Assembly (NCBI RefSeq): GCF_013085465.1 | Contig: NZ_CP049838.1 | Span: forward strand, 5,084,001 to 5,148,000 | Length of the DNA: 64,000 nucleotides | From: Streptomyces asoensis | Lineage (GTDB): Bacteria; Actinomycetota; Actinomycetes; Streptomycetales; Streptomycetaceae | Reading direction: 5' to 3' | In this document: piece after piece, positions 35,133 to 43,968 of the stretch | Position numbering within the stretch: the first letter of the stretch is position 1 | Layout of the letters: the number at the start of each line of letters is the position of its first letter | Made by a program: the position numbers and the translations under genes | The notes under the pieces: generated by a model | Seen by the model: the letters and a program-made list of their open reading frames with translations, nothing else | Databases searched by the model: none | Told to the model about the DNA's origin: nothing

Positions 35133-36089
35133 ATGGACGTGCACGACGGAGGGTCCGGCTCTCCACAGGGGCCGAACACGTCAAGGGAGGCGGAGGCGGA
35201 GGCGCCACCCGCCCGGGACGCCGTTCCCCGCCCCCGAGTCGAACTCTCGGGCCCCGAGCCTTCCTCCCGGGCCGAGCAGACGGACTCCGAGCCTGCTCCT
35301 CGGGCCGGGACCGCGGACTCGGAACGTGCTCCCCGGGCCGAGACCGCCGACCTCGTCGGTGATCCCGCGGGCGACGCTGTCGGTGATCCCGTCGGTGACC
35401 CCGTCGCCGGTCCTGTGAGTGAGCCTCGGCGGCCGGGGCCCCGTACCGGTGTGGCCGCCCTCTCCCCCCGCTACCAGGTCGGCGCCGCGCTGGCGCTGGC
35501 CGTCGTCGCGGTGGCCGTCTGCGTGCATGTCGGGATGGTGTTCCTGCACGTCGCCCCGTCGAACACCGTCACCAAGGCACACGGCAAGGCGATCGAGGAC
35601 TGGATCTACCCGGAGTTCGAGCAGAACTGGAAGCTCTTCGCGCCGAACCCGCTGCAACAGAACATCGCCGTCCAGGTCCGCGCCCAGGTCCGCACCGTGG
35701 ACGGCGGGTCCCGGACCACCGGCTGGTACGACCTGTCGGCGCAGGACGGCCGGGCCATAGACGGCAATCTGCTGCCGAGCCACACCCAGCAGAACGAGCT
35801 GCGCCGCGCCTGGGACTTCTTCACCGCCACGCACGACAACGACAACCGCCCCGTCGGCCTGCGCGGCGCCCTCTCCGAGACGTACCTGCGCCGCATCGTG
35901 GTGCTCCGTCTGGAGCGCGGCGCCGTGGCCGGTGACGACGGTGTCGTCGAGCGGATCCAGGTCCGTTCGCAGACCACCAACGTGACCCCGCCGAAGTGGA
36001 GCACCGAGAAGGTGTCGATGAGCCCGGTGTACCGCGAGCTGCCCTGGTGGTCGGTGCCGGACGGCGAGACCGAGGGAGGCACGAGGTGA
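35133..36089 (+). CDS. DUF5819 family membrane protein
   Basis: 318 residues from ATG 35133. A 100-residue cytoplasmic part is very rich in Glu, Pro, Ala and Arg, ending in GDPxGD/GDAVGD repeats. One membrane helix (VGAALALAVVAVAVCVHVGM) is followed by an external domain with YPEFEQNWKLFAPNPLQQN, the conserved family block. It overlaps the HTTM gene by 4 bp, and the two are a common pair; the joint role is unknown. Confidence 0.82.
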   Translation: MDVHDGGSGSPQGPNTSREAEAEAPPARDAVPRPRVELSGPEPSSRAEQTDSEPAPRAGTADSERAPRAETADLVGDPAGDAVGDPVGDPVAGPVSEPRRPGPRTGVAALSPRYQVGAALALAVVAVAVCVHVGMVFLHVAPSNTVTKAHGKAIEDWIYPEFEQNWKLFAPNPLQQNIAVQVRAQVRTVDGGSRTTGWYDLSAQDGRAIDGNLLPSHTQQNELRRAWDFFTATHDNDNRPVGLRGALSETYLRRIVVLRLERGAVAGDDGVVERIQVRSQTTNVTPPKWSTEKVSMSPVYRELPWWSVPDGETEGGTR

Positions 36090-37297
36090 ACCGGTTCTCC
36101 CTGACGGTGTCCGCCGCCATCGCCCGCGTCACCGAGTCGGCGCTCGCGCCGTACCAGAGCGCCGTGGTCCGGATCGGCTTCAGCGCCACCTGGCTGCTGT
36201 TCCTGCTGCGCGAGTTCCCCCACCGCCAGGAGCTCTACGGCCCCGACGGCCCCTGGGACTGGGAGCTGGCCCGGCAGCTGATCGACACCAACGGCGCGTT
36301 CACGGCGCTGATGTGGTCGGACGGGCGGGGCTGGTTCGAGGCGGTGTACCTGCTCGCGCTGCTCTCCGCCGCGCTGCTGCTCCTCGGCTGGCGCACCCGA
36401 GCGATGTCGGTGCTGTTCATGGTCGGCGTGCTGTCGCTCCAGAACCGCAGCGTCTTCATGGGGGACGGCGGGGACAACGTCCTGCACCTGATGTCGATCT
36501 ACCTCGTGTTCATGCGGTGCGGCCGGGTGTGGTCGCTGGACGCGCGGCGGGAACGGCGGGCGCACGAGGCACGCGCGCGTGGGGAGCGGGTCACGGACCG
36601 GGTGGGCCCCGCCCTGTGGGCCGTGGCCGGGTTCGTCCTCGTCACGGTGACCGTGGCGGGCCGTTTCCACAGCGACTGGACCATTCCGGCGCTCCTGTGG
36701 GCGGCGTGGGCCGTGCAGGGCCTGTGGTGGGCCGTCGGCCGCCGCACGAAGTCGGCGGAGCCCCGGATCCTGCTCGACGTGATCGGCAACATCCTGCACA
36801 ACGGCGCCCTGGTCGTGATCATGGCCGAGGCCTGTCTGATCTACGCGACGGCCGGCTGGTACAAGATCCAGGGCTCGCGCTGGCAGGACGGCACCGCCGC
36901 GTACTACCCCCTGCACCTGGACTACTTCTCGCCCTGGCCCGGGCTCGCCGACCTGCTGGCCGGCAGCGGCACGATGGTCCTGCTGGCCACCTATGGGACC
37001 GTCATCGTGCAGGTCGCCTTCCCGTTCACGCTCGCCAACCGGCGGCTGAAGAACGTCCTGCTGGCCCTGATGATGACGGAGCACGCGGTGATCGCCGTGC
37101 TGCTCGGGCTGCCGTTCTTCTCGCTGGCGATGATCGCGACGGACGCCGTCTTCCTGCCGACGACCTTCCTGCACCGGGTGGGCGGATGGGCGTCACGCGC
37201 GCGTGGACGGCTCTTCTCCGGCGTCGGTCGTACGGCGGCACCGGAGCCGCCGGCCCAGGAGAACCCCGAGCACACCCACGTAGGGTTCACGGCATGA
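36086..37297 (+). CDS. HTTM-domain (vitamin K-dependent carboxylase-like) membrane protein
   Basis: 403 residues from GTG 36086. Several membrane helices, with the HTTM features YQSAVVRIGFSATWLLFLLR, LNxGDGGDN-like NRSVFMGDGGDNVLHLM and YATAGWYKIQGSRWQDGTAA. The family is related to the membrane part of gamma-glutamyl carboxylase, but bacterial members have unknown substrates. The DUF5819 partner probably forms a complex with it (inference). Ends overlapping the methyltransferase start by 4 bp. Confidence 0.85.
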   Translation: MNRFSLTVSAAIARVTESALAPYQSAVVRIGFSATWLLFLLREFPHRQELYGPDGPWDWELARQLIDTNGAFTALMWSDGRGWFEAVYLLALLSAALLLLGWRTRAMSVLFMVGVLSLQNRSVFMGDGGDNVLHLMSIYLVFMRCGRVWSLDARRERRAHEARARGERVTDRVGPALWAVAGFVLVTVTVAGRFHSDWTIPALLWAAWAVQGLWWAVGRRTKSAEPRILLDVIGNILHNGALVVIMAEACLIYATAGWYKIQGSRWQDGTAAYYPLHLDYFSPWPGLADLLAGSGTMVLLATYGTVIVQVAFPFTLANRRLKNVLLALMMTEHAVIAVLLGLPFFSLAMIATDAVFLPTTFLHRVGGWASRARGRLFSGVGRTAAPEPPAQENPEHTHVGFTA

Positions 37298-38070
37298 CCG
37301 ACCCCGTGACCGCCGGCTCCGATCCGCTCGGCCGGTGGCGGCGGCTCGCCGACGCCTCCGTCCTGCTCGACGGCTTCCACGCCCTCAAGCACGCCGTGCG
37401 CTTCGGAGCCGAGATCCCGGTGGCGGTCACCGCCGACCGGCGGGCGACGCTCGCCCTCGCCGACGAACTCGCCCCGGACGTGCGCGACGCGCTGGACGCG
37501 CTGCTGACGGAGGTCCCGGAGGCGACGTACACCTCCCTGGTGCCGCGCCCGCATCCCACCGCGGTCGCCGCCCTGGCCGTACGGCCCTCCCGCGAGGCCA
37601 ACCTGGAGCGGCTGGGGCACGCGCCCCGCAGCACTCCCGTCGTGGTCCTGGACAACCCGCGCAACCTCGGCAACGCGGGCGCGGTGATCCGGCTGGCCGC
37701 CGGTTTCGGGGCCACCGGGGTGGTCACCACCGGCACGCTCGACCCCTGGCATCCGACCGTGGTGCGCGGCGGGGCCGGGCTGCACTTCGCGACCGCCGTG
37801 GAGCGGCTGGCCGTCGACGAGCTGCCGGCCGGCCCGGTGTTCGCCCTGGACCCGGAGGGCGACGACCTACGGGGCGTCAAGCTGCCGGACGACGCCCTCC
37901 TGGCCTTCGGCTCGGAGCGCAGCGGGCTCTCCGCCGAGCTGCGCGCGCGTGCCGACCACCTTCTCGCCCTGCCGATGCGCCCCCAGGTCTCCAGTTACAA
38001 CCTCGCGACCAGTGTGGCCATGACGCTGTACCACTGGAGCGCCACCGGGGGCGCACCGCACGTGCCCTAG
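37294..38070 (+). CDS. TrmH/SpoU-family RNA 2'-O-methyltransferase
   Basis: 258 residues, ATG 37294. Knotted SPOUT domain in the second half: VVVLDNPRNLGNAGAVIRLA (motif 1), ALDPEGDDL, LAFGSERSGLS (motif 2) and MRPQVSSYNLATSVAMTLYH (motif 3, knot, AdoMet site). The N-terminal half looks like a substrate-binding domain. Methylates a ribose in rRNA or tRNA; the position cannot be read. Translationally coupled to a membrane pair of unrelated function. Confidence 0.92.
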   Translation: MTDPVTAGSDPLGRWRRLADASVLLDGFHALKHAVRFGAEIPVAVTADRRATLALADELAPDVRDALDALLTEVPEATYTSLVPRPHPTAVAALAVRPSREANLERLGHAPRSTPVVVLDNPRNLGNAGAVIRLAAGFGATGVVTTGTLDPWHPTVVRGGAGLHFATAVERLAVDELPAGPVFALDPEGDDLRGVKLPDDALLAFGSERSGLSAELRARADHLLALPMRPQVSSYNLATSVAMTLYHWSATGGAPHVP

Positions 38071-38088
38071 AGGCCTGGACGCCGACGC

Positions 38089-39798
38089 CTAGGCGTCCCT
38101 GCGGACCTCCACCACCCGGAAGCGGTTCGCGACGAACGCGCCGTCGGTGAGGGCCGCGTTGGCCGCCGGGTTGCCGCCCGAGCCGTGGAAGTCGGAGAAC
38201 GCTGCCGTCTGGTTGACGTAGACCCCGCCGGTGAGGTTGAGGGACAGCTGGGCGGCCTCCTCCAGGCAGACCTCCTCGATCGCCTGCTCGACCTCCGCGT
38301 CGGTGGTGTACGCGCCGACCGTCATCGCGCCCTTCTCGCGCACCGTGCGCCGCAGCAGGGCGACCGCGTCGGCCGCGGAGTCGACGGCGACGGCGAAGGA
38401 GACCGGGCCGAAGCACTCGCCCATGTAGGCGGCCTCGTCGTCCGTCCCCTCCCAGTACTTCCGCGCCCCGTCGAGCTTGACGAGCACCGGGGTGCGCACG
38501 ATCGCGTCCGGGAACTCCGGGTTGCTCACCTCGCGGGAGGCGAGGGCGACCTCACCGAGGCCCGCGGCGGCCTCCAGGCGGGCCTTGACGTCCGGGTTGA
38601 CGATCGCGCCGAGCAGCGCGTTCGCCCGCGCGTCGTCGCCGAGCAGGCCGTCGACCGAGCGGGCGAGGTCGGCGACGACCTCGTCGAAGGTCTTCGCGCC
38701 CTCGTCGGTGCGGATGCCGTCGCGGGGGATCAGCAGGTTCTGCGGGGTCGTGCACATCTGGCCGCTGTACAGGGAGAGCGAGAACGCCAGGTTGGCGAGC
38801 ATGCCCTTGTAGTTCGCCGTGGACTCCACGATCACCGTGTTGACGCCGGCCTTCTCGGTGTAGACCTGCGCCTGGCGGGCATTGGCCTCCAGCCAGTCGC
38901 CGAAGGCGGTCGAGCCGGTGTAGTCGACGATCCTGATCTCGGGGCGGGTGGCCAGGGTCTTGGCGATGCCCTCGCCGGGGCGCTCGGCGGCCAGCGCGAC
39001 CAGGTTCGGGTCGAAGCCGGCCTCGGCGAGCACCTCGCGGGCGACGCCCACGGTCAGCGCGAGCGGCAGCACCGCGCGCGGATGGGGCTTGACCAGGACC
39101 GCGTTGCCGGTGGCCAGGGAGGCGAACAGGCCCGGGTAGCCGTTCCACGTGGGGAAGGTGTTGCAGCCGATGAGCAGGGCGATCCCGCGCGGGACCGGCG
39201 TGAAGCTCTTGGTCAGCGCGAGCGGGTCGCGCTTGCCCTGGGGCTTGCTCCACTCCGCCGTGCCGGGCGTGCGGACCTGCTCCGCGTACGCGTACGCCAC
39301 CGCTTCCAGGCCGCGGTCCTGCGCGTGCGGGCCGCCCGCCTGGAACGCCATCATGAAGGCCTGGCCGGAGGTGTGCATGACCGCGTGCGCGAACTCGTGC
39401 GTCCGGTCGCTGATCCGCTTGAGGATCTCCAGACAGACCACCGCGCGCAGTTCCGCGCCCGCGTCCCGCCAGGCACCCTGTCCGGCCCGCATGGCGGGCA
39501 GCAGCGTGTCCACGTCCGCGTGCGGGTAGGTCACGCCCAGTTCGACGCCGTACGGCGAGACCTCGCCGCCCACCCAGTCGTCGGTGCCGGGCTGGCCGAG
39601 GTCGAGGCGGGTGTGCAGAACGGCGTCGAAGGCGGCCTTGCCGGCCGCGGCGTCCAGGCTGCCGTTCTCCCCGTAGGCCTTGGGGTGTTCCGGGTGCGGG
39701 GACCAGTACGCGCGGGTGCGGATCGCTTCCAGGGCCTGGTCGAGGGTGGGCCGGTGCTGGGCGATCAGAGCGTGCGCGGTCGGTTCGGCGGCGGCCAT
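38089..39798 (-). CDS. paaN: PaaN, aldehyde-dehydrogenase-type phenylacetate degradation protein
   Basis: 569 residues. Long aldehyde dehydrogenase fold: the N-terminal VSPYGVELGVTYPHADVDTL, then LIGCNTFPTWNGYPGLFASL for cofactor binding, SLYSGQMCTTPQNLLIP with the catalytic Cys, and GECFGPVSFAVAVDS. PaaN acts after the ring-opening enzyme on the semialdehyde. The hydratase (MaoC) domain that the bifunctional PaaZ carries is not visible at either end, so ring cleavage needs another protein. A palindromic operator sits in the gap to the divergent paaH. Confidence 0.92.
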   Translation of the reverse strand: MAAAEPTAHALIAQHRPTLDQALEAIRTRAYWSPHPEHPKAYGENGSLDAAAGKAAFDAVLHTRLDLGQPGTDDWVGGEVSPYGVELGVTYPHADVDTLLPAMRAGQGAWRDAGAELRAVVCLEILKRISDRTHEFAHAVMHTSGQAFMMAFQAGGPHAQDRGLEAVAYAYAEQVRTPGTAEWSKPQGKRDPLALTKSFTPVPRGIALLIGCNTFPTWNGYPGLFASLATGNAVLVKPHPRAVLPLALTVGVAREVLAEAGFDPNLVALAAERPGEGIAKTLATRPEIRIVDYTGSTAFGDWLEANARQAQVYTEKAGVNTVIVESTANYKGMLANLAFSLSLYSGQMCTTPQNLLIPRDGIRTDEGAKTFDEVVADLARSVDGLLGDDARANALLGAIVNPDVKARLEAAAGLGEVALASREVSNPEFPDAIVRTPVLVKLDGARKYWEGTDDEAAYMGECFGPVSFAVAVDSAADAVALLRRTVREKGAMTVGAYTTDAEVEQAIEEVCLEEAAQLSLNLTGGVYVNQTAAFSDFHGSGGNPAANAALTDGAFVANRFRVVEVRRDA

Positions 39799-39887
39799 GC
39801 GGGACCAACTCCTCGTCTTGAGAACTCTCCGTCGAGCTCATGACCTGGCGGAAACCTGGGCAGGAACAGCCAGTCAGGGTTAGAGTA

Positions 39888-39901
39888 ACCGAACGATCGG
39901 T
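39888..39901. promoter_or_regulatory. PaaR-type operator between paaN and paaH
   Basis: ACCGA-ACGA-TCGGT, the same 14-bp palindrome as at paaA in reverse orientation, centred in the 159-bp divergent gap and able to control both directions. Confidence 0.75.
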
Positions 39902-39957
39902 CGGGACAAGGGGGCCTGCCGCATCTGTGGAAAACCCAGTGCGGGAGGATCGCGCAC

Positions 39958-41481
39958 ATGACAGCACTCGACCTCAGCAGCCCCGTGGCCGTCGTCGGCA
40001 CCGGCACCATGGGCCAGGGCATCGCCCAGGTCGCGCTCGTCGCGGGCCACCCCGTGCGGCTGTACGACGCCGTGCCCGGCCGCGCCCGCGAGGCGGCCGC
40101 CGCGATCGGCGCCCGCCTGGATCGGCTCGTCGAGAAGGACCGCCTGGCCGCCACCGACCGGGACGAGGCACGTGCCCGTTTGCGGCCCGCGGAGAGCCTC
40201 ACCGACCTCGCCGACTGCTCCCTGGTCGTCGAGGCCGTCGTGGAGCTCCTGGAGGCCAAGCAGGAGCTGTTCCGGCAGTTGGAGGACGTCGTCGGCGAGG
40301 ACTGTCTGCTCGCCACCAACACCTCGTCCCTGTCGGTGACCGCGGTCGGAGGCGCCCTGCGCAACCCGGGTCGCCTGGTGGGCCTGCACTTCTTCAACCC
40401 CGCGCCGCTGCTGCCGTTGGTCGAGGTCGTCTCCGGGTACGCCACCGACGTCACGTCGGCCACGCGCGCGTACGAGACGGCCCGCTCCTGGGGCAAGACG
40501 CCGGTCGCCTGCGCCGACACCCCAGGCTTCATCGTCAACCGCATCGCGCGGCCCTTCTACGCCGAGGCGTTCGCCGTCTACGAGGCGCAGGGCGCCGACC
40601 CGGCCACCATCGACGCGATCCTGCGCGAGTCGGGCGGCTTCAAGATGGGCGCCTTCGAGCTGACCGACCTGATCGGACAGGACGTCAACGAGTCGGTCAC
40701 GCACTCCGTGTGGCGGTCCTTCTTCCAGGACGTGCGCTTCACGCCCTCGCTCGCCCAGCGCCGCCTGGTCGAGTCGGGCCGCCTCGGCCGCAAGACCGGC
40801 CAGGGCTGGTACGACTACTCCGCCGGGACCGGGGCCGCCGAGTCGGCCGAACCGCACACCGCGGAGAAGGCCCAGCCGCCCGCGTACGTCGTCGCCGAGG
40901 GCAACCTGGGCCCCGCCTCCGAACTGCTCGCGCTGATCCGCGAGGCGGGCATCCAGGTCCGCGAGGAGGAGGAGGACCACGGCACCCGCCTGGTGCTGCC
41001 CGGCGACGGCCAGCTCGCCCTCGCCGACGGCCAGACCTCCGTGGAGTTCCGGGACGTCGTCTACTTCGACCTCGCCCTGGACTACCGCAAGGCCACCCGC
41101 ATCGCCCTGTCCGCCTCCCAGGACACCTCCACGCAGACGATGTCCGAGGCGATCGGCCTGTTCCAGGCGCTCGGCAAGGACGTCAGCGTCATCGGCGACG
41201 TCCCGGGCATGATCGTCGCCCGTACGGTCGCGCGGATCGTCGACCTGGCGCACGACGCGGTGGCCAAGGGTGTGGCCACCGAGGAGGACATCGACACCGC
41301 GATGCGCCTGGGCGTGAACTACCCCCTCGGCCCCTTCGAGTGGAGCCGCAGGCTGGGCCGCACCTGGGCCTGCTCGCTCCTGGACGACCTGCACGAGCGC
41401 GACCCCTCCGGCCGCTACGCGCCGTCCCTCGCGCTGTACCGCCACTCCTACGCCACCGAGAAGCGGGAGGGCGCCTCGTGA
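39958..41481 (+). CDS. paaH: 3-hydroxyacyl-CoA dehydrogenase, PaaH type
   Basis: 507 residues from ATG 39958 (GGGAGGATC upstream). The Rossmann start AVVGTGTMGQGIAQVALVAG binds NAD. The LVGLHFFNPAPLLPLVEVV and TPGFIVNRIARPFYAEAF blocks are the dehydrogenase core; a second 3HCDH C-terminal domain follows (DVPGMIVARTVARIVDLAHD). Oxidises 3-hydroxyadipyl-CoA to 3-oxoadipyl-CoA late in phenylacetate breakdown. Coupled by a GTGA overlap to the regulator. Confidence 0.92.
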   Translation: MTALDLSSPVAVVGTGTMGQGIAQVALVAGHPVRLYDAVPGRAREAAAAIGARLDRLVEKDRLAATDRDEARARLRPAESLTDLADCSLVVEAVVELLEAKQELFRQLEDVVGEDCLLATNTSSLSVTAVGGALRNPGRLVGLHFFNPAPLLPLVEVVSGYATDVTSATRAYETARSWGKTPVACADTPGFIVNRIARPFYAEAFAVYEAQGADPATIDAILRESGGFKMGAFELTDLIGQDVNESVTHSVWRSFFQDVRFTPSLAQRRLVESGRLGRKTGQGWYDYSAGTGAAESAEPHTAEKAQPPAYVVAEGNLGPASELLALIREAGIQVREEEEDHGTRLVLPGDGQLALADGQTSVEFRDVVYFDLALDYRKATRIALSASQDTSTQTMSEAIGLFQALGKDVSVIGDVPGMIVARTVARIVDLAHDAVAKGVATEEDIDTAMRLGVNYPLGPFEWSRRLGRTWACSLLDDLHERDPSGRYAPSLALYRHSYATEKREGAS

Positions 41482-42068
41482 CCAGCGCCAAGCGCGACAC
41501 GTACACCCCGGAGACCCTGCTCTCCGTCGCCGTCCAGGTCTTCAACGAGCGCGGCTACGACGGCACCTCCATGGAGCATCTCTCCAAGGCGGCCGGCATC
41601 TCCAAGTCGTCGATCTACCACCATGTCGCCGGCAAGGAGGAACTGCTGCGGCGGGCCGTCAGCCGGGCCCTGGACGGCCTCTTCGGGATCCTCGAGGAGG
41701 AGCACGCGCGCGCGGGGCACGCCTCGGAGCGCCTGGAGTACGTCGTGCGGCGCATGGTCGAGGTGCTCATCGGCGAACTGCCGTACGTGACACTGCTGCT
41801 GCGTGTGCGCGGCAACACCGACACCGAGCGGTGGGCCCTGGAGCGGCGCCGCGACTTCGACCACCGGGTCGCCGAACTGCTGAAGGCGGCCGCCGCCGAC
41901 GGGGACATACGCGGTGACATGGAGGTACGGCTCGCGACCCGGCTGGTCTTCGGGATGATCAACTCGATCGTCGAGTGGTACCGGCCGGGTGGTCGGGGGA
42001 TGGTCGAGAGCGAGGTCGCCGACGCCGTCGTGCGGCTGGTCTTCGAGGGGCTGCGCACGGCCCCGTAG
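41478..42068 (+). CDS. paaR: TetR-family regulator, probable PaaR
   Basis: 196 residues from GTG 41478. HTH at residues about 10-55 (ETLLSVAVQVFNERGYDGTS, then MEHLSKAAGISKSSIYHHVA). The helical ligand domain follows. It ends 3 bp before the converging bkdR stop. The matching operator candidates are the ACCGA-N4-TCGGT palindromes before paaA, paaH/paaN and bkdA. PaaR proteins of actinobacteria and Thermus sense phenylacetyl-CoA; that ligand is inferred. Confidence 0.88.
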   Translation: MTSAKRDTYTPETLLSVAVQVFNERGYDGTSMEHLSKAAGISKSSIYHHVAGKEELLRRAVSRALDGLFGILEEEHARAGHASERLEYVVRRMVEVLIGELPYVTLLLRVRGNTDTERWALERRRDFDHRVAELLKAAAADGDIRGDMEVRLATRLVFGMINSIVEWYRPGGRGMVESEVADAVVRLVFEGLRTAP

Positions 42069-42071
42069 GGC

Positions 42072-42647
42072 TCAGCCCTGTGGCTCCAGGTCCTCCTCCT
42101 CGAACACCAGCAGCGTGCGCGTGCTGAGCACCTCGGGGATCAACTGGAGCCGGGTGAGCACCACCTCGCGCAGCGCCCTGTTGTCCGGCGTGTGCACCAG
42201 GAGCAGGACGTCGAAATCGCCCCCGACGAGGGCGATGTGGGAGGCGCCGGGCAGCAGCCTCAGCTGCTCGCGCACCGTCCGCCAGGAGTTCTGCACGATC
42301 TTCAGCGTGATGTAGGCGCTCGTGCCCTGTCCGGCGCGCTCGTGGTCGACACGGGCGCCGAAGCCGCGGATGACGCCGTCCTCGATGAGCCGGTTGATCC
42401 GCGCGTAGGCGTTGGCGCGCGAGACGTGGACCCGCTCGGCGACCGACCGTATCGAGGCGCGGCCGTCCGCCTGGAGCATCTGGAGGATGTCCTGATCGAT
42501 GGCGTCCAGCGGACGCGGTGGCGGCAGCGGCGCGCTGCCGGGTGACGGGGGACTGCTCGGCGACGGGGCACCGGTCGGCGGCGGAGGGTTGCCCGGAGGC
42601 GGCGCGGTGCCGTGCTCCGGCCCTTCGGCCATTTGTTCAGGTGCCAT
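42072..42647 (-). CDS. bkdR: Lrp/AsnC-family regulator, probable BkdR
   Basis: 191 residues from ATG 42647, chosen over ATG 42668 because AGGGGGAC precedes it. A 45-residue Pro/Ser-rich leader is followed by the HTH (LDAIDQDILQMLQADGRASI, HVSRANAYARINRLIEDGVI) and an AsnC/RAM domain (ALVGGDFDVLLLVHTPDN). Divergent from bkdABC, the place of the Lrp-type BkdR that controls keto-acid dehydrogenase in S. coelicolor. A 36-bp dyad in the shared gap is its likely operator. Confidence 0.86.
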   Translation of the reverse strand: MAPEQMAEGPEHGTAPPPGNPPPPTGAPSPSSPPSPGSAPLPPPRPLDAIDQDILQMLQADGRASIRSVAERVHVSRANAYARINRLIEDGVIRGFGARVDHERAGQGTSAYITLKIVQNSWRTVREQLRLLPGASHIALVGGDFDVLLLVHTPDNRALREVVLTRLQLIPEVLSTRTLLVFEEEDLEPQG

Positions 42648-42685
42648 GTCCCCCTGCCTCCCTGCCATGGACGTACTGCACCCAT

Positions 42686-42721
42686 CTCAGGTTGTGGAGA
42701 ACCGTTTGTCCACAGCCTGAG
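42686..42721. promoter_or_regulatory. 36-bp interrupted dyad between bkdR and bkdA
   Basis: The outer arms CTCAGG/CCTGAG and inner arms TGTGGA/TCCACA are symmetric about a 10-bp centre. A candidate operator for BkdR. The inner arms also make two DnaA-box-like 9-mers (42693-42701 reverse, 42706-42714 forward), so a DnaA role cannot be excluded. Confidence 0.6.
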
Positions 42722-42748
42722 GGGCCCTGTAGCCAAAATGTGCCGACG

Positions 42749-42762
42749 ACCGAACAATCGGT
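42749..42762. promoter_or_regulatory. PaaR-type operator upstream of bkdA
   Basis: ACCGA-ACAA-TCGGT, one centre base different from the paaN/paaH site, 60 bp before bkdA. Confidence 0.7.
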
Positions 42763-42822
42763 AGGTGAGGCGCATCACAACCGACGCGTCTCCCGTAGCC
42801 ACTCCTACGAGGAGGTGCCGTC

Positions 42823-43968
42823 ATGACGGTCATGGAGCAGCGGGGCGCTTACCGGCCGACTCCGCCGCCGGCCTGGCAGCCCCGCACCGACCCCGCGCCG
42901 CTGTTGCCCGACGCGGAGCCGTACCGCGTCCTCGGCACCGACGCGGCCGCGCAGGCCGACCCGGAGCTGCTGCGCCGGCTGTACGCCCAGCTGGTGCGCG
43001 GGCGTCGCTACAACGTCCAGGCCACCGCCCTCACCAAGCAGGGCAGACTCGCCGTATACCCCTCCAGCACCGGCCAGGAGGCCTGCGAGGTCGCCGCCGC
43101 GCTCGCCCTCCAGGAGCGGGACTGGCTCTTCCCCAGCTACCGCGACACCCTCGCCGCCGTCGCGCGCGGTGTGGACCCCGTCGAGGCCCTCACCCTGCTG
43201 CGCGGCGACTGGCACACCGGCTACGACCCCTACGAGCACCGTGTGGCGCCTCTGTGCACCCCGCTCGCCACCCAGCTCCCGCACGCCGTGGGCCTCGCGC
43301 ACGCCGCCCGCCTCAAGGGCGACGACGTGGTCGCGCTCGCCATGGTCGGCGACGGCGGCACCAGCGAGGGCGACTTCCACGAGGCGCTGAACTTCGCCGC
43401 CGTCTGGCAGGCTCCGGTCGTCTTCCTCGTGCAGAACAACGGCTTCGCGATCTCCGTACCGCTCGCCAAGCAGACCGCCGCTCCCTCACTGGCCCACAAG
43501 GCCGTCGGGTACGGCATGCCGGGCCGCCTGGTCGACGGGAACGACGCGGCGGCCGTGCACGAGGTGCTGACCGACGCCGTACGGCACGCGCGGGAGGGCG
43601 GCGGCCCCACCCTCGTGGAGGCGGTGACCTACCGCATCGAGGCGCACACCAACGCCGACGACGCCACCCGCTACCGCGGCGACGCCGAGGTCGAGACCTG
43701 GCGCGAGCACGACCCGATCCAGCTGCTGGAGCGCGAACTCACCGCGCGCGGGCTGCTCGACGAGGACGCGAAGCAGTCCGCGCGGGACGCCGCCGAGACG
43801 ATGGCCGCCGACCTGCGCGCCCGCATGAACCAGGACGCGGTCCTCGACCCCATGGACCTGTTCGCCCACGTGTACGCCGAACCCACCCCCCAACTGCGGG
43901 AACAGCGGGACCTGCTGCGGGCGGAGCTCGAGGCCGAGCACGCCGACCAGGAGGGTACGCACCGATGA
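42823..43968 (+). CDS. bkdA: Branched-chain 2-oxo acid dehydrogenase E1 alpha (set 1)
   Basis: 381 residues from ATG 42823 (GAGGTG upstream). A thiamine-diphosphate enzyme subunit with YPSSTGQEACEVAAALAL and the TPP/Mg motif GDGGTSEGDFHEALNFAAVW followed by VFLVQNN. Makes acyl-CoA from branched 2-oxo acids of Val, Leu and Ile, feeding fatty-acid and polyketide starters. Length fits BkdA of S. avermitilis. Overlaps bkdB by 4 bp. Phosphoserine-loop-like YRIEAHTNADDATRY is present. Confidence 0.93.
   Translation: MTVMEQRGAYRPTPPPAWQPRTDPAPLLPDAEPYRVLGTDAAAQADPELLRRLYAQLVRGRRYNVQATALTKQGRLAVYPSSTGQEACEVAAALALQERDWLFPSYRDTLAAVARGVDPVEALTLLRGDWHTGYDPYEHRVAPLCTPLATQLPHAVGLAHAARLKGDDVVALAMVGDGGTSEGDFHEALNFAAVWQAPVVFLVQNNGFAISVPLAKQTAAPSLAHKAVGYGMPGRLVDGNDAAAVHEVLTDAVRHAREGGGPTLVEAVTYRIEAHTNADDATRYRGDAEVETWREHDPIQLLERELTARGLLDEDAKQSARDAAETMAADLRARMNQDAVLDPMDLFAHVYAEPTPQLREQRDLLRAELEAEHADQEGTHR

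Noticed and set aside
42693..42714. DnaA boxes as an independent feature between bkdR and bkdA
   Set aside because: They are the inner arms of a larger dyad, so an operator is the simpler reading; kept as a note there.
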